From positions 16,032,734 through 16,096,733 of the forward strand of contig CM060850.1 of the NCBI GenBank assembly GCA_030737835.1: 64,000 nt of DNA. Reading direction: 5' to 3'. Below the pieces are notes generated by a model. It was given only the letters and a program-made list of their open reading frames with translations, made no database searches and was not told where the DNA came from. Shown here in pieces: positions 10,525-23,651 of the stretch. Each line of letters opens with the position of its first letter. Position 1 is the stretch's first letter. A program made the translations under genes and the position numbers. The stretch comes from Acorus gramineus (taxonomy: Eukaryota; Streptophyta; Magnoliopsida; Acorales; Acoraceae).

Positions 10525-13171
10525 AAATGGTATCCGTGTTTAGCTGTTACTGGGTTTTGGTTGGTTCTTTGATTGGGTGGGTGGTGACTCTGAGCAAGTA
10601 TCACCCCATTCTCCAACCCTTGGTTCCTAATGTCTCTATTAGAGGTGAGTGTAAGCCTAAGTATACCACCCACCTTACCTCATCACACCAAACACATTTA
10701 TACCTCTTTTGCCCCCATCTCACACTCAAAACCCAAAATTGAGTTTAATCTCTCTCTCTCTCCCCCCTTTCATTCTCTCTAGGGCAGCCCCTTTTGTGTG
10801 TGATTTTTTATGGTGCAAGTGAAGATGACGAGAAGAAAATGAAGGAAGAGTGAAAAGGGTGGTGAGTATGTGTGTGAACCTTGTATTTCTCCCCACCTCC
10901 CTCTTCTTCTCCATGGCATTCTTTTAACCTCATTGTTTGTTTTGGCTTATGTGAGGGTGTTGATCTAGTGGTGGTTATGGCTATGCATGTGTGATGGATT
11001 GATTGTTTGTGGTGGTGGTGGAATCCCTTGTATGCATCCTTTTCCCCACTTCTTGTCATGGTATGTTTGTTTCCCCTTTGTGTCATGTAGGTGTTTATGT
11101 TTATGCTTCAATGAAATATGAGTGTTGTTATCTAATGCTTTGGATGGTCAGCAAAGATGCATAGGTGCTGTTGTATGTGTTTTCCCTTTTTCTTGTTGTT
11201 GAGAGTTTTGTGTTGTAGTGAGGAAGATTTCTGTCTTATAACAATCCTTGTAAAACTAGTACTTAGAGACATAGTTTTAGGATTGTGTCTTCATATGATA
11301 TGATCACCCATATGTCTAGATTCTATATATGAAATTTGGTATCATAATATTATCTGTGTTGTAAGTTAGAACCTGATTTGCATGGACTGTTCAGATTCGC
11401 GTAGGAAATGACCAGTTTCTGGAAATATTTTATTTCGGCCATGTAGAGGCCAAATCAGATTATGATGTCTTCACGGATTATGATCCTAACATGTCAGAGA
11501 ATGTGTATAATTTATTTTAGAATTAATGGAAGTGTATTTGGTGATGTGGAGATTAAAGTTTAGTGCTGGTTTTAGTAGATGTACCAGTTTTACTTGATTG
11601 TGTGTCAAAGAGCTATTATGCATGATGTAAGAACCATCAAGAATTAGTGTCTTCATGAAGTTGGCTTGTATGTGTGTCAGGAGACTTCATATTTTAATTG
11701 AGCATCATTGGTTGTGTTTTGCAGCTTTCGTTGGCGCGCGACGATCCGGGGTAACGGTGAGTGGTTCGATCCACCCACTTAAGAAGTGCGTTATATACAT
11801 AGCCGTGCTCCGTGTATTCTAAGAGCGCCGTAGTTATGTAGTATTCGTATAATGGACGTATTATTAGGATTATAACTTACCATGTTAGATAACGCATACC
11901 ATATATATTAATAATTTGTATTTTGCGTAGACAATTTATATCCGTACCCATTACTTGTTTGTCCATCATAATACATGCATAAATAACCATATTTTTGTAC
12001 ATTTAATGCTAGCATGATATTGTATCTTTTGTATTTAATATCATTGAATATGGTATGCCATGGGAGATTCGTATATTGAATTTGCTCCATGATTAGTTAA
12101 ATATGTGGTATGCTATTTATCATTAAGTTTGTTTGGTTCCATACTTAGCTTTGATATATTATGGAATGTTAAAACTAAATACTTGAATACTAAACTTTAT
12201 CTATCAGTTATAGGAGTGTGTAGGAACCGCCTTTAGGTCATGCTAGGACATTATTCAATTGTGAATATAGTTAATCTCCCTACATCCGAAGGATGCAATT
12301 TTATGAAATTCATGAGAATTTGATTACGTATCAGTGATGGCTAACCGATGGTGGATGATTTATAAGGGTTATATTGTAAGTGTAGAGTGTTTACTTTACA
12401 CATCATCGTGCGTTGAAGCTGTCTAGCGTCGAAGCTTTCCTGCGTGGTGCCGCCATGATGTTGGAAGGCCGCCAGGAAGAGGGCTACCGGATGATGTAGG
12501 GCGTTAGCGTATTGATTTCTCCCAAAAGTCTCTTGTCATCCCTATGGGCAAGAGTGAGGGCGTAGTGAGAGCACAGTGATAGCACGCCATTGCGTGATGT
12601 TCTGTTATTATAGGTTATTCCATGTCTTGGTTGGAACTATTATTATATTATTGATGTGATATAGATGCGGTGTGTGGCTTCTTACCATTCACTGAGCTTG
12701 TAACTCACCCCTCGTGTATTGTTCCTCCACCAGGGGCTGAGTTGATCTTGAAGGAGGAGCTCCGTGAGGTGGGATTCCAGTAGTTATTGTAGCGTCTGGT
12801 CTTTTGGTTCTGCGAGCGTGAGGCCATCAGCATTCCTCTTACCTGTATGTTATGGTATTCGTGCTTGAGGCACATGTCGTTATTTTTAGTTGATTTTGAC
12901 TAGACTTGGCTCTCACAGGACAGTAATTGTGTTAATTGGATCTGTAATATTACTTTGGATTATAGATTTATGTCATATTACGCTTCCGCACTTTCTGATA
13001 AGCTATCTATTATTATTGATTTGTTAAACTAGATATGTCATATGTTGGATCATCGATGTATTCCTTGAAGTTATTATTGACCTCTTATATTGATTACCTG
13101 ATATTTATATATTGCTACGAGTCGGGGACGACCGCTTTAGGGCGTAACGGTGCCACCACCGCCCCTCGTCA
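10525..13171 (+). mobile_element. Probable Ty3/gypsy LTR (solo or orphan), borders uncertain
   Basis: This 2.6-kb non-coding block is richer in GC than its surroundings and has the style of a long gypsy LTR. It holds a CT-rich stretch near 10750, 'ACTCACCCCTCGTGTATTG' near 12703, and near its end 'GAGTCGGGGACGACCGC' and 'CCCCTCGTCA'. Such phrases resemble Del/Tekay chromovirus LTRs. I could not find a matching 5-bp duplication, so the start and end are estimates. No coding domain of an element is attached on either side. Confidence 0.4.
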
Positions 13172-13304
13172 AATGTCAATGCTCAAATCTTGTTTGGATC
13201 CGCGGTGGCAATAGATTCTTCAGCACAGAATTCAAGGCACCATAGATCCAAATGGGCCCTAGAGAGATACAATTGCAAATCTCATCATTTGTCTTGGAGT
13301 GCTG

Positions 13305-13620
13305 CTACACTCAGTTTTTTTTTCAGTCCAAAAAACAGACTTATATACCTCGTTACAGTTTCAATGAAGCATATACCTCATTAGATAATGTATATACCTC
13401 ACTAAATTTTTTCTTACACTTATTAAAAATGGATTCATTCAACTCGAAATGGAGCGATATTCACTTTTTATCAAAGCATATACCTCATTAGATGATGTTT
13501 ACTATTTTTTTTTTTTTAAAAAAAAAACATGTAAAGTCTGAGTTTTAGTTGGTGAATGTGACTTGGTGTATCATTTTCTTCCATTGTCTTTTGTCATGCT
13601 AATATTTTATTCAAATCACT
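13305..13620. repeat. Dispersed repeat family 'CATATACCTCATTAGATG', copy 1
   Basis: The words CTTATTAAAAATGGATTCATTC, ACTTTTTATCAAAGCATATA and TCATTAGATG.TGTTTACTATT recur in the same order at 24795-25075 and partly at 21826-21925. The family is non-coding. Confidence 0.7.
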
Positions 13621-13722
13621 GTCATGAAATATAGATATATTTTTTTGTCAAAGAAGAAAATAAATAGCATAATGAAGTTCTATTATATTACATGCCAAGC
13701 ATGTGAAATAAATTAAAGGGAA

Positions 13723-14836
13723 AAATCCATATAACTCCATGAAATCTGGCCTAAATCCATATAACCCCCTACAATCTTCATATATCCATATAACCCCCTG
13801 TAATCAGACCCTAAAATCCATATAACCCCCTCCGTCCGCCTTCCATCAGTCGACTTAACGGCGATGAATTTATGCAGGGGGTTATATGGATTTAAGCCAG
13901 ATTACAAGGGGTTATATGGATTTTTCCCAAAAAAAAAAATTTATTTATGCTTTTTTTTTAAATTATAAATGACATGTGATTTCATAACCAATACCCTAAC
14001 ACATTAATAATAGAGTAAATTAACATTTACATGCATTAACATCTAATGGATTGTAAATCTTTGTTTTGTTGTCTTTTCTGTTATTCTCATTGGGAAACGT
14101 AAAATTGATATTTTTGTTGTTTGATTCACCTTGGATAAAATAAGGATAAATGGTAGATAAGAGATGGATAAGAGTTTATGAATTTTTAAATGACAACTAT
14201 ACCCCTACATAAATTATTTGTGTTGGGAATAAGTATGAGAGATGTGTGTGTGATATAATAGATGTGACAGTTTTTGAAAAAAAAAATTCTAAAAATTCAA
14301 AAATGCCAAGAGGATGAATTTTATTTTTTTATTAAATCTTAGGACACATCTTGTGTTGGTGTCAGGAGAGTGATTTTTGTTAGGGATAAACTGTATGTGG
14401 ATGAGTAATTTTGAGTTCTTTTTTAAAATACCAAGAGATAGAATATATATCTTTTTTTACTTATATCTCTTTGGTGGGTGATCTTGTATGTGTTTATAAT
14501 TTAAATAACCATTTTTTTTTATTAAATTAAAGGTGCATGGTATTTTTAAAAAAAATTCAAAAGTAAATGTTAAACAGCTCAATTTTTAAACCACATGTAA
14601 AGAAAAAAATTAAAAAATTTTTTTGAAAAAAATCCATATAACCCCTTGTAATCTGGCTTAAATCCATATAACCCCCTGCATGAATTCATCGCCATTAGCT
14701 TGACTGGCGGAAGGCGGATGGAGGGGGGTTATATGAATTTTGGGGTCTGATTACAGGGGGTTATATGGATATATGAAGATTGCAAGGGGTTATATGGATT
14801 TAGACCAGATTTAAGGGGGTTATATGGATTTTTCCC
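13723..14836. mobile_element. Long-TIR MITE of the 'GGTTATATGGATTT' type
   Basis: A terminal block of about 205 bp at 13723-13930 recurs in inverted orientation at 14624-14836 with few differences. Each block contains several copies of CCATATAACCCC in both orientations, so the terminal repeats are themselves palindromic. The interior of about 690 bp is AT-rich with no domain. The terminal words relate it to the foldback elements at 8985-9485 and 51453-51977. Confidence 0.75.
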
Positions 14837-15465
14837 TATAATAAAACGTGCCTATTTATTGTGCATAAAAACATGATTAAAAGATAAAGGTGAGAGTCAT
14901 CAATTTTTCTGTTCATTTTTAAAATCCCAACGATCTTTAATGCATTCCTGAATATCATCATATATTAGATGCATAAAATGAATAATGAATCAAATGCATA
15001 CATTTTGTATTAATTTAACTTAGTTCTGTTCCTCCACGGGCTGCTTTTGTTGGTGATTTTTTTTAATTCTTCAATATGTTTTGACTTAAAATAGCACTTA
15101 TTTAAATAAATACCTTCACAAAAGAAATGGAACATATACCTGAATTAATTAATTGAATGCATACCTAGTGTTACTATAGAAGAACCAACAGTAACCTATA
15201 GTTGGGCCCGCTTAATGTCACTCTAGAAGACTAACAAAACAGATAACCAAAATCACATCTTTAAAGGAAAAAGTCCCAATAAATTTAATACGTATATTTT
15301 TATATTTTAAATCTATCATAAATAATGTACAATAATAAAAAAAAAAGATTCAAATGCTCTAAAGTTTCTAAACCTATAACACACCCTCCGTAATTCAAAA
15401 ACATGCAATTATTGTTGTTAGATTTTTCATTAAGATGAAACAAATGTATGATTATATCATTTTAA
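14837..15465. other. AT-rich intergenic DNA, no gene seen
   Basis: No recognisable coding region, RNA gene or repeat. Confidence 0.5.
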
Positions 15466-15938
15466 TTAAGATATTTTTATTTTTAAGTCCCTATAAACAT
15501 GGTTATTTAGAGATCGATCCTTCTATTCTTCATATTTCTTGTCAAGTCCCTATATTCAATCGCCTATTTGGTTTTTAGTCCCTCCGTCAAACATCTGTCC
15601 ATACACCGTTAATTTGTGAAATGTGGTTTATTTTTAAGTCCCTGTAAACTTATTTTATTTAGTTATTAATCCCTCCCTTCTTCATATTTTACAGGGACTG
15701 ATCACTAAATAACATAATTTACAGGGACTTAACACTAAATAACATAGTTTACAATGACTTAAAAATAAAATCACATTTCACAAATTATCGGTGTATGGAC
15801 GGACGTTTGACTGAGGGACTAAAAACCAAATAGGCGGTTGAATACGAGGACTTAAAAAGAAATATGAAGAAGTGAGAAACTAATCCCTAAATAGGCATGT
15901 TTACAGAGACTTAAAACTAAAAATCCCTTTAATTAAAT
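15466..15938. mobile_element. Foldback MITE ('AAGTCCCT' type)
   Basis: The left half (TTAATTAAG..., TTTTTAAGTCCCTATAAACATG, CGCCTATTTGGTTTTTAGTC, CCATACACCG) is mirrored by the right half (CGGTGTATGG, GGACTAAAAACCAAATAGGCG, CATGTTTACAGAGACTTAAAA, CTTTAATTAA). The whole element of about 470 bp could fold into one hairpin. Confidence 0.75.
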
Positions 15939-16390
15939 ATTTGTCTTGTTTCACTTTTTAATTAATTGTTGTGAGAATTGATTCTTACAAAAAAGACATC
16001 CAGATGCATTTGAAGAGTTAATTGTTGTTTGAGTTAATCATAAAGAATATCCGTAATTAGTTATTTGTTTTATTGTGGATATTTAAGAGAATTAAAGATA
16101 AAATAGTAATTTTAAATTACCTTTGTCCTATATTAACGAAAAAAATATAACAATAGGGGGGGTGTAATTAAGTTCATGTTTTTAAACTTCAAAGGATATT
16201 TCTATATATTTAGAAACTTGAAGTCCAAATACATTTTACCCAAAGAAAAATATGTTGTGCATGACATATAAAATAATTAGGATATACACAAATTCTTACA
16301 TATAACCACCGTACATACATGATGATCAAAACTCAATTATAATGAGAATATCGAATGCATCAAATAACAATATGCATCAATAAAAAAAGG
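15939..16390. other. AT-rich intergenic DNA, no gene seen
   Basis: No recognisable feature. Confidence 0.5.
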
Positions 16391-16629
16391 ATTAAGGATA
16401 TCTACATCCCTGCAAACTTATATAATCTCATATAAGTCCTTATCGAAGTTGGAGTAGACATATAAGTCATTAAAAACTCTTTAGAAACCCAAATACATCC
16501 CTATTGTCAATAGACATCTACATCTCAGCAAATGTATGTAATCCCATATAAGTCCTTATCAAAGTTGGGACATATATACAAGTCTTTAAAAATTCTTAAA
16601 AACCTAAATACATCCCTATTGTCAACAGA
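16391..16629. repeat. Tandem duplication, two copies of about 120 bp
   Basis: The series CATATAAGTCCTTATC, AAGTTGG, TTAAAAA and AATACATCCCTATTGTCAA occurs at about 16391-16510 and again at about 16512-16629. No coding function is evident. Confidence 0.75.
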
Positions 16630-16763
16630 TGTTAATCTTGAGTGCTTCTACCCTAATTAACTCTAACCTGGATAATGAAATGGCTAGATTACCCCTAGTT
16701 TTTCTAAATATTCTACGACAACACCTCTCTTCTCTCCCAAATATATTTCACTTCCATTCGGCC

Positions 16764-16795
16764 CCCCCCCCCCCCCCCACCCCCCCCCCCCCCCA
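16764..16795. repeat. Poly-C tract
   Basis: The tract is about 30 C residues with one A. Its exact length in the assembly may be unreliable. Confidence 0.9.
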
Positions 16796-16872
16796 ACGCC
16801 TCCACGACAGCGACCGCTCCACCACAGGACTCCTCCATGAAATCTTAAATATAGGACATCAACACCCCCTCC

Positions 16873-17504
16873 TAGGGATGGCAACCGGTTGGATTGGAAC
16901 GGGTTTTGTGAATCCCAAACCAAAATTCGTCCACAAAATCTTATCCTAAATCTGTGACAGGTTTAGCTTTTTCATTCCAAACCCGTCTCATTTAGGTTAG
17001 GTTGGGTTGAGTCGGGTCAGATTGGGTCGAGACATGTTTAGGAAAAAATATTAAAACAAATTTTTATGTAATATTTAATATAAATTGAAATTTTAAATAA
17101 AAATAAATATTTATTCGAATAAACCCTACAAAATAAGAAATAAAATAAGAAATATAAACTTTCAATCTCCATAACAAGTGACAAATATAATGTTTCAATT
17201 TTTTTTTTTTTTTGAATACCAAAAGAGATCCTTGTCAATGTTTATATGATTTCAAATTTCAATTAACGTTTGAGTTTATTCATTCTTATTCTTTTGATAT
17301 TTTTTTTAGAACACCAAATGAATAATATAAATTATGTAACTACTATAACAAATATTTAATCTTAATATTAATTGCAATCTTAAAATAAAACCTACCGGGT
17401 TTCATTTTATCTATCACAAACCTGTCCCAAATCCAAACCCGACCCGTCCCAACCGGGTTGTTCGGGTCGGATACCCTATTAGGGTTGTCCTACTGCCATC
17501 CCTA
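16873..17504. mobile_element. hAT-type non-autonomous element with perfect 8-bp target duplication
   Basis: The ends are TAGGGATGGCA and TGCCATCCCTA, a perfect 11-bp terminal inverted repeat, and both subterminal regions are rich in GGGTYGGGT motifs. CCCCCTCC flanks the element at 16865-16872 and 17505-17512, the 8-bp duplication expected of hAT transposition. The 632-bp interior encodes no transposase. Confidence 0.9.
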
Positions 17505-17989
17505 CCCCCTCCTCTCCTCCTTTAATCTGTTCTCCTCATCCACACAAATTTGCTCTTCCAGAAACCTTCAATTGCTTTGCCTCTTCAGTAGAATACCCCA
17601 TCCGGTCCTCTGCATAGCCTCCGTAAAGCTCTACTAAAAAGCTTCCATTGCTATAATATTGCTGAGTTAGAATAGGAAGCGACCTAGACTCTATCCCCAA
17701 TGAATAATGTCCCCCTCACAGATATGGTTGTACGGCTCCTACCACAGAAAGATATGACCACTTGCTTTTGTTTTTTCAATGTGAGTTATAAAAAAATCAC
17801 AATGAACATTCTATATTCCCTTCGAAGCTTCAAATTAAATGAAAGGCGCAGAGACAAAAAGAACTACGAAGATGGGATAATATTAGCCAAATCTTTCACA
17901 CCTTTTTTTGGAAGGACACAAGAAGAAAAAGTGACTGATATTTTTTCTCTGAGTATATGTTCTAAAGGGTGGGATGTTCTTATTATTAC

Positions 17990-18484
17990 ATAGTAAATAA
18001 TTATTAGAAACTGCTCCCTCCGAGTTGAGGCAGAAGCAATTAGGCTTGGCATCACTGTGACATGTCAACTGGTGCTAAAGAAAATCGAGGTATGTTCTGA
18101 CGCACATAATTTCATCTAGTTACTGAAAGGGTCTATGTCCGGTTCTCCACAACTATTTGAGATTATTTCAGAAATTCAGGTCTCTTTAAATACAGTAGAG
18201 AGTGTGGAGTTTTTGAAGGTGGTAATGCTACTCAGTTTATAGAGTAGAAGAACTAATCCACTGTGCTAGAAGATTCAAGTCTTCAACTCACTATCTGCAA
18301 CCACAAAATCCACGTATCCGGTCGATTGTATTTTCTTGTTTTTAGTCGTTTGATGCTTATGTAAATGAGGTAAAGCAGCAGGTTTTCAATGACGTTATGC
18401 CTCGTATAAGTATTATTAATATATAGTATGTTATAATATTAATATATAAACCCTTAGGGTCTTGACAAAAAAAAAAAAAAAAAA
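17990..18484 (+). pseudogene. LINE-type RNase H tail with poly(A), degenerate
   Basis: Plus-strand translation near 18010-18230 resembles the RNase H-like domain at the end of plant LINE polyproteins: EAEAIRLGITVTCQLVLKKI, then CSDAHNFI, LLKGS, and SVEFLKV, interrupted by stops. A run of about 19 A residues ends the segment at 18465-18484, consistent with a retroposed 3' end. Upstream, 17513-17990, no domain is recognised. No endonuclease or reverse transcriptase is present. Confidence 0.5.
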
Positions 18485-18811
18485 ATTAGAAACTGCCTTC
18501 CACCCACCCAGTAAAGAAAATAAAACGTTGCACCTTTGTTGCAAACGTTTTTCAATCAACAGAAACGCACAAATATTTGATTTGAAATGAATGCAGCCAC
18601 AGAGGATTTTTTTTTTGAAGGAATTGAAAATAGGATGACCAACTCAAGATTTGATCCCCTCTCCAGTCGTATGGATATATTTTCAGAAGCTAAAACAAAC
18701 AAAAAGGGTCCGTCGATTCAAAACACTTTTCGCCTTTTTTTTTTAAGGAGATTTCAGGGAGATTCAAACAGAAAAAATCAAGGTCTCTCTCTCTATTCTT
18801 CATCTCCAGTG

Positions 18812-19447
18812 ATGGAGGATCCATCGACGATCACCATTGAAGACCTCCCTTACTCGGACTCCAGGTTCATGGTCCACTTCTTCGACGACGCACACATCGC
18901 CACCGTCGTCACCGCCTCCGCCGAAGAGGCCTCCGAGTGGGTCGAGGCGATCCTCTGGGTCCACCGCCGCCGCCTCTCCCGCCTCATCGTCGGCCTCGAC
19001 GTCGAGTGGAGGCCCAACCTCAGCCGCGGCGAGAACAACCCGGTCGCTGTGCTCCAGCTCTGCGTGGGCCAGCGATGCCTCGTGTTCCAGCTCCTCCACT
19101 GCCGCGACATCCCATACAGACTCTCCAACTTCCTCTCCAACCGGAAATTCAAATTCATGGTTGTCGGCATCGATAAGGACTTCGAGAAGCTGTCGTCGGA
19201 CTATAATCTCGAGGTGGCGAACACGATCGATTTAAGGGTCTTTGCGGCGGAAGTGACGGGGCGGAGGGAGCTGAGGTAGGAGGGGCTGAAGGGGCTGGCG
19301 ATGGAGGTTCTTGGGAGGGAAATGGAGAAGCCGAGGTGGGTTCAGATGGGGAGGTGGGACAGTGAGTGTCTGAACATGGATCAGATCAAGTACGCGTGCG
19401 TCGATGCTTTTCTCTCCTTCCACATCGCGAGGCGGCTCATGTGTTGA
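18812..19447 (+). pseudogene. WRN-like 3'-5' exonuclease paralog with one nonsense codon
   Basis: The reading frame begins at MEDPSTITIEDLPYSDSRF and aligns residue for residue with the intact paralog at 8060-8689, without an intron. Codon 156 (19277-19279) is TAG where the intact paralog has Arg (ELRREGLKG), an AGG-to-TAG type change. Beyond it the same frame stays open through the C-terminal part (MDQIKYACVDAFLSF) to TGA at 19445-19447, so the gene would encode 211 residues if repaired. Motif I DVEW, motif II GIDKDFEKL and motif III ACVDAF are all intact. The rest of the frame is so clean that the lesion must be recent, or the base may be a sequencing error. The truncated product would lack motif III. 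Confidence 0.82.
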
Positions 19448-19990
19448 ACACCAGCATTGGATGAATGGATGGTATGTGATTTGTTGTTTTTTGGGGTCTT
19501 TTGTTTGATACACAGGGCATATTTGGGGGTTCTGATTTTTTGGGTTATGAAAGGTTTATTTTGAGAATGGTTTGTTGAATGAGTTTTTGATGGTTTGGTT
19601 TGTGTTCATGATTCTGTTGTTTGGTTGCTTGTTCTTGTTTGATACAATCCTTATGATTTGGTTTTCTTGATGAAATCTGGAATGGACAGAAGAGGAAAAT
19701 AGGGGTTTTGATTATTCAGAGATTATCATATAGTTGAGAGATTCGGATTGCTCTTCCGATGTGCTTGTTCTCTGCTATGTTTTGGTAGAATACAGAGGTT
19801 TTTTTTTCTTCTAATTGAAGCAGATTATTGAAAATGTTTCATGAAATAAAATTTATTGAAAATCTAATTGTAATCTCTCATACTAAGTAATGCATTTTGA
19901 TATTAAACAGTTGAGCCTTTTATTCTACACACAATTTGAAGTACAGACATGACTGTAACTTTACTAGTATTGGAATGGAATTCTTGGACT
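19448..19990 (+). repeat. 3' flank of the third exonuclease copy, related to the other copies' flanks
   Basis: Phrases such as GAGAGATTCGGATTGCT, CAGAGGTTTTT, and ATGCATTTTGATATTAAACA parallel the flank after 43519 and, reversed, that of the gene at 8060-8689. This shows that this copy too arose by genomic duplication rather than retroposition. Confidence 0.6.
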
Positions 19991-19997
19991 TTGCCTG

Positions 19998-20441
19998 TTT
20001 GGATAGGATATTAAGACTGGTATAACATGGAATAGCTCGGTAGAAGCCCATTTTAGGCGTTTGGTTTGACGGAATAACCTGGTATCTGAAACCCGGAATA
20101 GCTTGGAATAGATGGGTATTTGTATTCCACCTCCCCCTATGGAATTAGCCTATTCCAACAACAATCATAAGTGGACCCACATTTATATTTTTTTTTCATT
20201 TTAAATCACATGTCATCACCTCTAATACATCAATGGAGCCCACATGTCAAATCAATATTTTACACTTTATTGACATTTTATTTTTCATCAATCAAACACT
20301 CCAACCTTTATTATTACGTTTTTCAACGAGAATAACCGAAAACACAACCAAATAGAAAATCATTATTCCATTGATAAAGTCAACAATTCATGGAATATGT
20401 ATAAACTCTAGAATAGCTTATACCTCTATCCAAACGGGTTA
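19998..20441. mobile_element. MITE with 'GTTTGGATAG' termini and a second element-like end inside
   Basis: GCCTGTTTGGATAG on the left matches CTATCCAAACGGGT on the right. Inside, 'TAGGCGTTTGGTTTGACGGAATAACC' near 20052 is partly mirrored near 20320-20360, so one MITE may be nested in another. The element is non-coding. Confidence 0.5.
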
Positions 20442-21614
20442 AAAGTCGAAGGACAAAAGTTAAGAGTCAAAACATTGGGAAGTAATGAATGGCATTTGTT
20501 TCTTTCTTGATTATGAATGCATGTGAATAACATGACAATTCTCCCAAATTTTTGGATCTTAGTTTTTGTGACTGCTGTTTCATATATTCCATTAAGGTTG
20601 GCCATTAAGAGAACTTTATATAACATTATTTTTCCATGATACAATGCCAGTCGAATCTCACACTCTTGCATATCATATCCTTCTAGTTCTGCTGGTACTT
20701 AATATTCATGTTAAATATTGTACATATATGGCTCATCTTCAACCAGACCATCTAAATTTTTATAGATGACCTCATTTCCTCATATGATCTTCCATTTTTG
20801 TGTTGAATTGAATTTCTTTGATATGCATTCATGAATATCATCATATTCAACTTTTGAAAAAAATGTTTCAAAATCATTTTTACTTCTCCAATATATATGA
20901 TTGAGAGAATACTTGGTTTCTGAATCTTGTCAAGCAGGTTAGATGTCTTCACAAGCTTAATTGCTTTCACTATTTCGTTGAACTAATTAAGGTTCTACAT
21001 GCACAACAAAAGCCACTATTCAGGGTAAAAGAGCCCCAGGCATGGCCACCATGACCAAAATAAAATGGAATCCATATCTGTTCTGATGTCTTATCCATAT
21101 TTTTATTGTCATTTTTATGTATCCTGAATAAGGGGTCTGTAGCTCAATTGCATTATATTCATTGTATGAAAAAGGAAATATATGAACTATGCTTGCTTTT
21201 ACTGTTTGCAATATTAACCTCATACTACAGGGAATGGCACAAAACTTTTCTTTTCTGTTCATACACATCTAAATTGTGTATATCAGGGTATTATTAGTAA
21301 GGGAAAGATTGGCTGTAATTTTAACATTTGAAATTTTTTTGTACAAACTACAAAGTGACTGTCTCTGGGACTCTAATCCAAGCCTTTGTCCTGTTAGCCT
21401 AGTACATTTTTTTTGTAATAGAATTTGATTTTGGATCCAAAAGTTACAAAAAAAATTGGATTATGTATAATAGATATAGTCCCCTGTTTGCAAAAGCAAT
21501 GTGTTGGTCTGTATCACTCGAAATCTGTTGAAAACAAAATGAGGACTTACAGATTGAGCACAACACTGACAACCAAAGAAAAAAAAAAAGAATGTAGAAA
21601 AGAAAAAACCCCTT
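20442..21614. other. Intergenic, no recognisable gene
   Basis: Several open frames of 60-80 codons occur on both strands, but none shows a domain or consistent coding bias. Confidence 0.5.
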
Positions 21615-21823
21615 TCAGCGTTCGTCACCATCCGATTTTATAATTTTGTTGTGATTAAGATAATTTAGAAGATTTTAAAACTAAACTTAGAATACAATTA
21701 AATTCTAAATCTTATTTTTTAGGATTCAATTAATTTGTGTATCTCAAAATTATATGATTGAACGGTCACTAATGCGTTAGACAATCAAATTGTTCAACAC
21801 CTGTTGGACCTAACCCGATCCCT
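21615..21823. mobile_element. Partial copy of the 7355-7584 MITE family
   Basis: It shares GATTTTAAAACTAAACTTA, AATTAAATTCTAAA, GGATTCAATTAATTTGTGTATCT and AATCAAATTGT with the element at 7355-7584 in the same order. The left terminus is missing. Confidence 0.7.
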
Positions 21824-21825
21824 CT

Positions 21826-21925
21826 AGTGAAATATATGTCTCATTAAATTTTTTCTTACACTTATTAAAAATGGATTAATTTAATTAAGTGATATACACT
21901 TTTTATCAAAGCATATATTGTTTTT
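21826..21925. repeat. Dispersed repeat family 'CATATACCTCATTAGATG', partial copy 2
   Basis: TCATTAAATTTTTTCTTACACTT, TTAAAAATGGATT and ACTTTTTATCAAAGCATATA match the copy at 13305-13620. Confidence 0.6.
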
Positions 21926-22682
21926 AAACTGTAAAAAACGATGTTTATAATTTTTTCAAAAAAATAAAACATGAGTAGTCTGCATTTAAACTGTAAAAAA
22001 AAAAAAAAAAGATAAAAAGTAATTATTTAACAAAAATCAAGAAAACATGTGCGCAGCATTTTTCTTTACAGTTAGATAAAAGTAATTAGGCAGCATTTTT
22101 CTTTACAATTAGATAAAAGTAATTATTAAGGGGGTTCCCAATTTGCGGGGTTGTGGGGGTTGGTTAATATGTTTAATTTTTTTATCCACTCAATTCATTG
22201 GAATAATATGTTTTTTGAATAATGTTATATCTAACTTATTTTTCATCTTTAAATTCAGTTTACAAGTATTTTGAATTTTTTAAAAATAGTATACCTTATT
22301 TAATGAGTTACAAGTTTTTTAAAAATGAAGCTGAAAATATGAAAAAAAAATTATTTGATGCATATACCTGACTAAAGTGAATATATGCTCTGACAATTTC
22401 TAATTGACGTAAATAGGACTAGAAGTGGGACTGAAATAAAAACTGTGTATAACAATACCTTTCTTTATACACACACACTCACGTACATATAAAGCATGAC
22501 TTTTATTAAATGAACTATAATATTTATAAAAAAAATTAAAACACATAAAAAAGATTGGAAAATGATTGTATGTAACATTGTATCATCTTTTGCATATGGT
22601 TAAGACTCGGGACAATTTTGTGTGTACTATACATACAGTCTTACAACTTTGTCAAAGATATTAGATTATAAGGTTTATATTC

Positions 22683-23650
22683 AGTGGCGGAGCTAGGATT
22701 TTTTTTAAGAGGGAGTCTAACGTGACTTATGTAAGTATTTTTTAAAGTTATATCATTATGTTTTTTTTTTTTTCAATTTCAATAGCATAGCTTAAAAGTG
22801 AATATGTATAAAATAAAATAAAAATACTCACATAAAACATATGTCTGAATAAGTTTTAAAGATATTTATCAAATTTTAAAACGATTTGTCAAATTTCATA
22901 TCGATGATTTACACAAAAAAAGATGTCAAAATCTAAATTTAGAAAACAATACATACCTTTAAATATAACCTCAACAAAGTTTCATATTTTGAAAATGTTG
23001 AATGGTTTGATTAGTTTAGATATTTACACAAATATTTTAAACTTTAAATAAATTAATAACAATACAATAAGTTAAAAGGAAAAATTATATACCTTTGAAA
23101 TGTTGATGGATGAGAGGAGATGATTATTGATTGCTGATTCCCAATTGTAAGATGGTTAATGGAACCAAAAGTAAAAATTAAGGATTTTTTTAGAGATGAA
23201 GATTGATATTAAGAACAATTGAGATACAAAAAAAAAAGAGATTAAAAAATTTATTTTTTCAAGATGGGCACCTGGGTGGGACTCCGAGGAGCGGGGTCCA
23301 TGCCTCCATGACTGTGTGTAGAATATGGATATTGAAGGAGGCTTGAGGGTCAATGAAAAGGTATAATCAAAATAGACTTTTGTTTTATATGGAGGGGATG
23401 GTTAATTAAAAGAAGGGGTGAGGATACAAGGTATACGTGGATGTTCCAAATGGATGTATTGAGTTATTTTTGTTCAGGGAATTATATATGTTGATGGGGT
23501 CCATGACCTTTAGGTCTAATTAAAATCATTCTATCACCCAAAAATATTTAACACCCCTCCTCCTCCTCCACCCCCCCTCCCCCCCCCCCCCCCCCCCCAT
23601 ATCATATTATGTAATAAATATAAAAGAAAGATTCACTAATTGTCGAAGTA
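22683..23650. other. Single hAT-like terminus (CAGTGGCGGAGCTAGGATTTT) and AT-rich DNA
   Basis: The 5' CAGTGGCGGAGC word is a common hAT terminal sequence, but I found no inverted partner in this stretch. A poly-C tract lies at about 23577-23599. No gene is seen. Confidence 0.4.
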
Positions 23651-23651
23651 A

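Noticed and set aside
10527..11086. Open frames near the start of the probable gypsy LTR
   Set aside because: They are His/Thr or Ser-rich low-complexity translations of CT/CA-rich LTR sequence.
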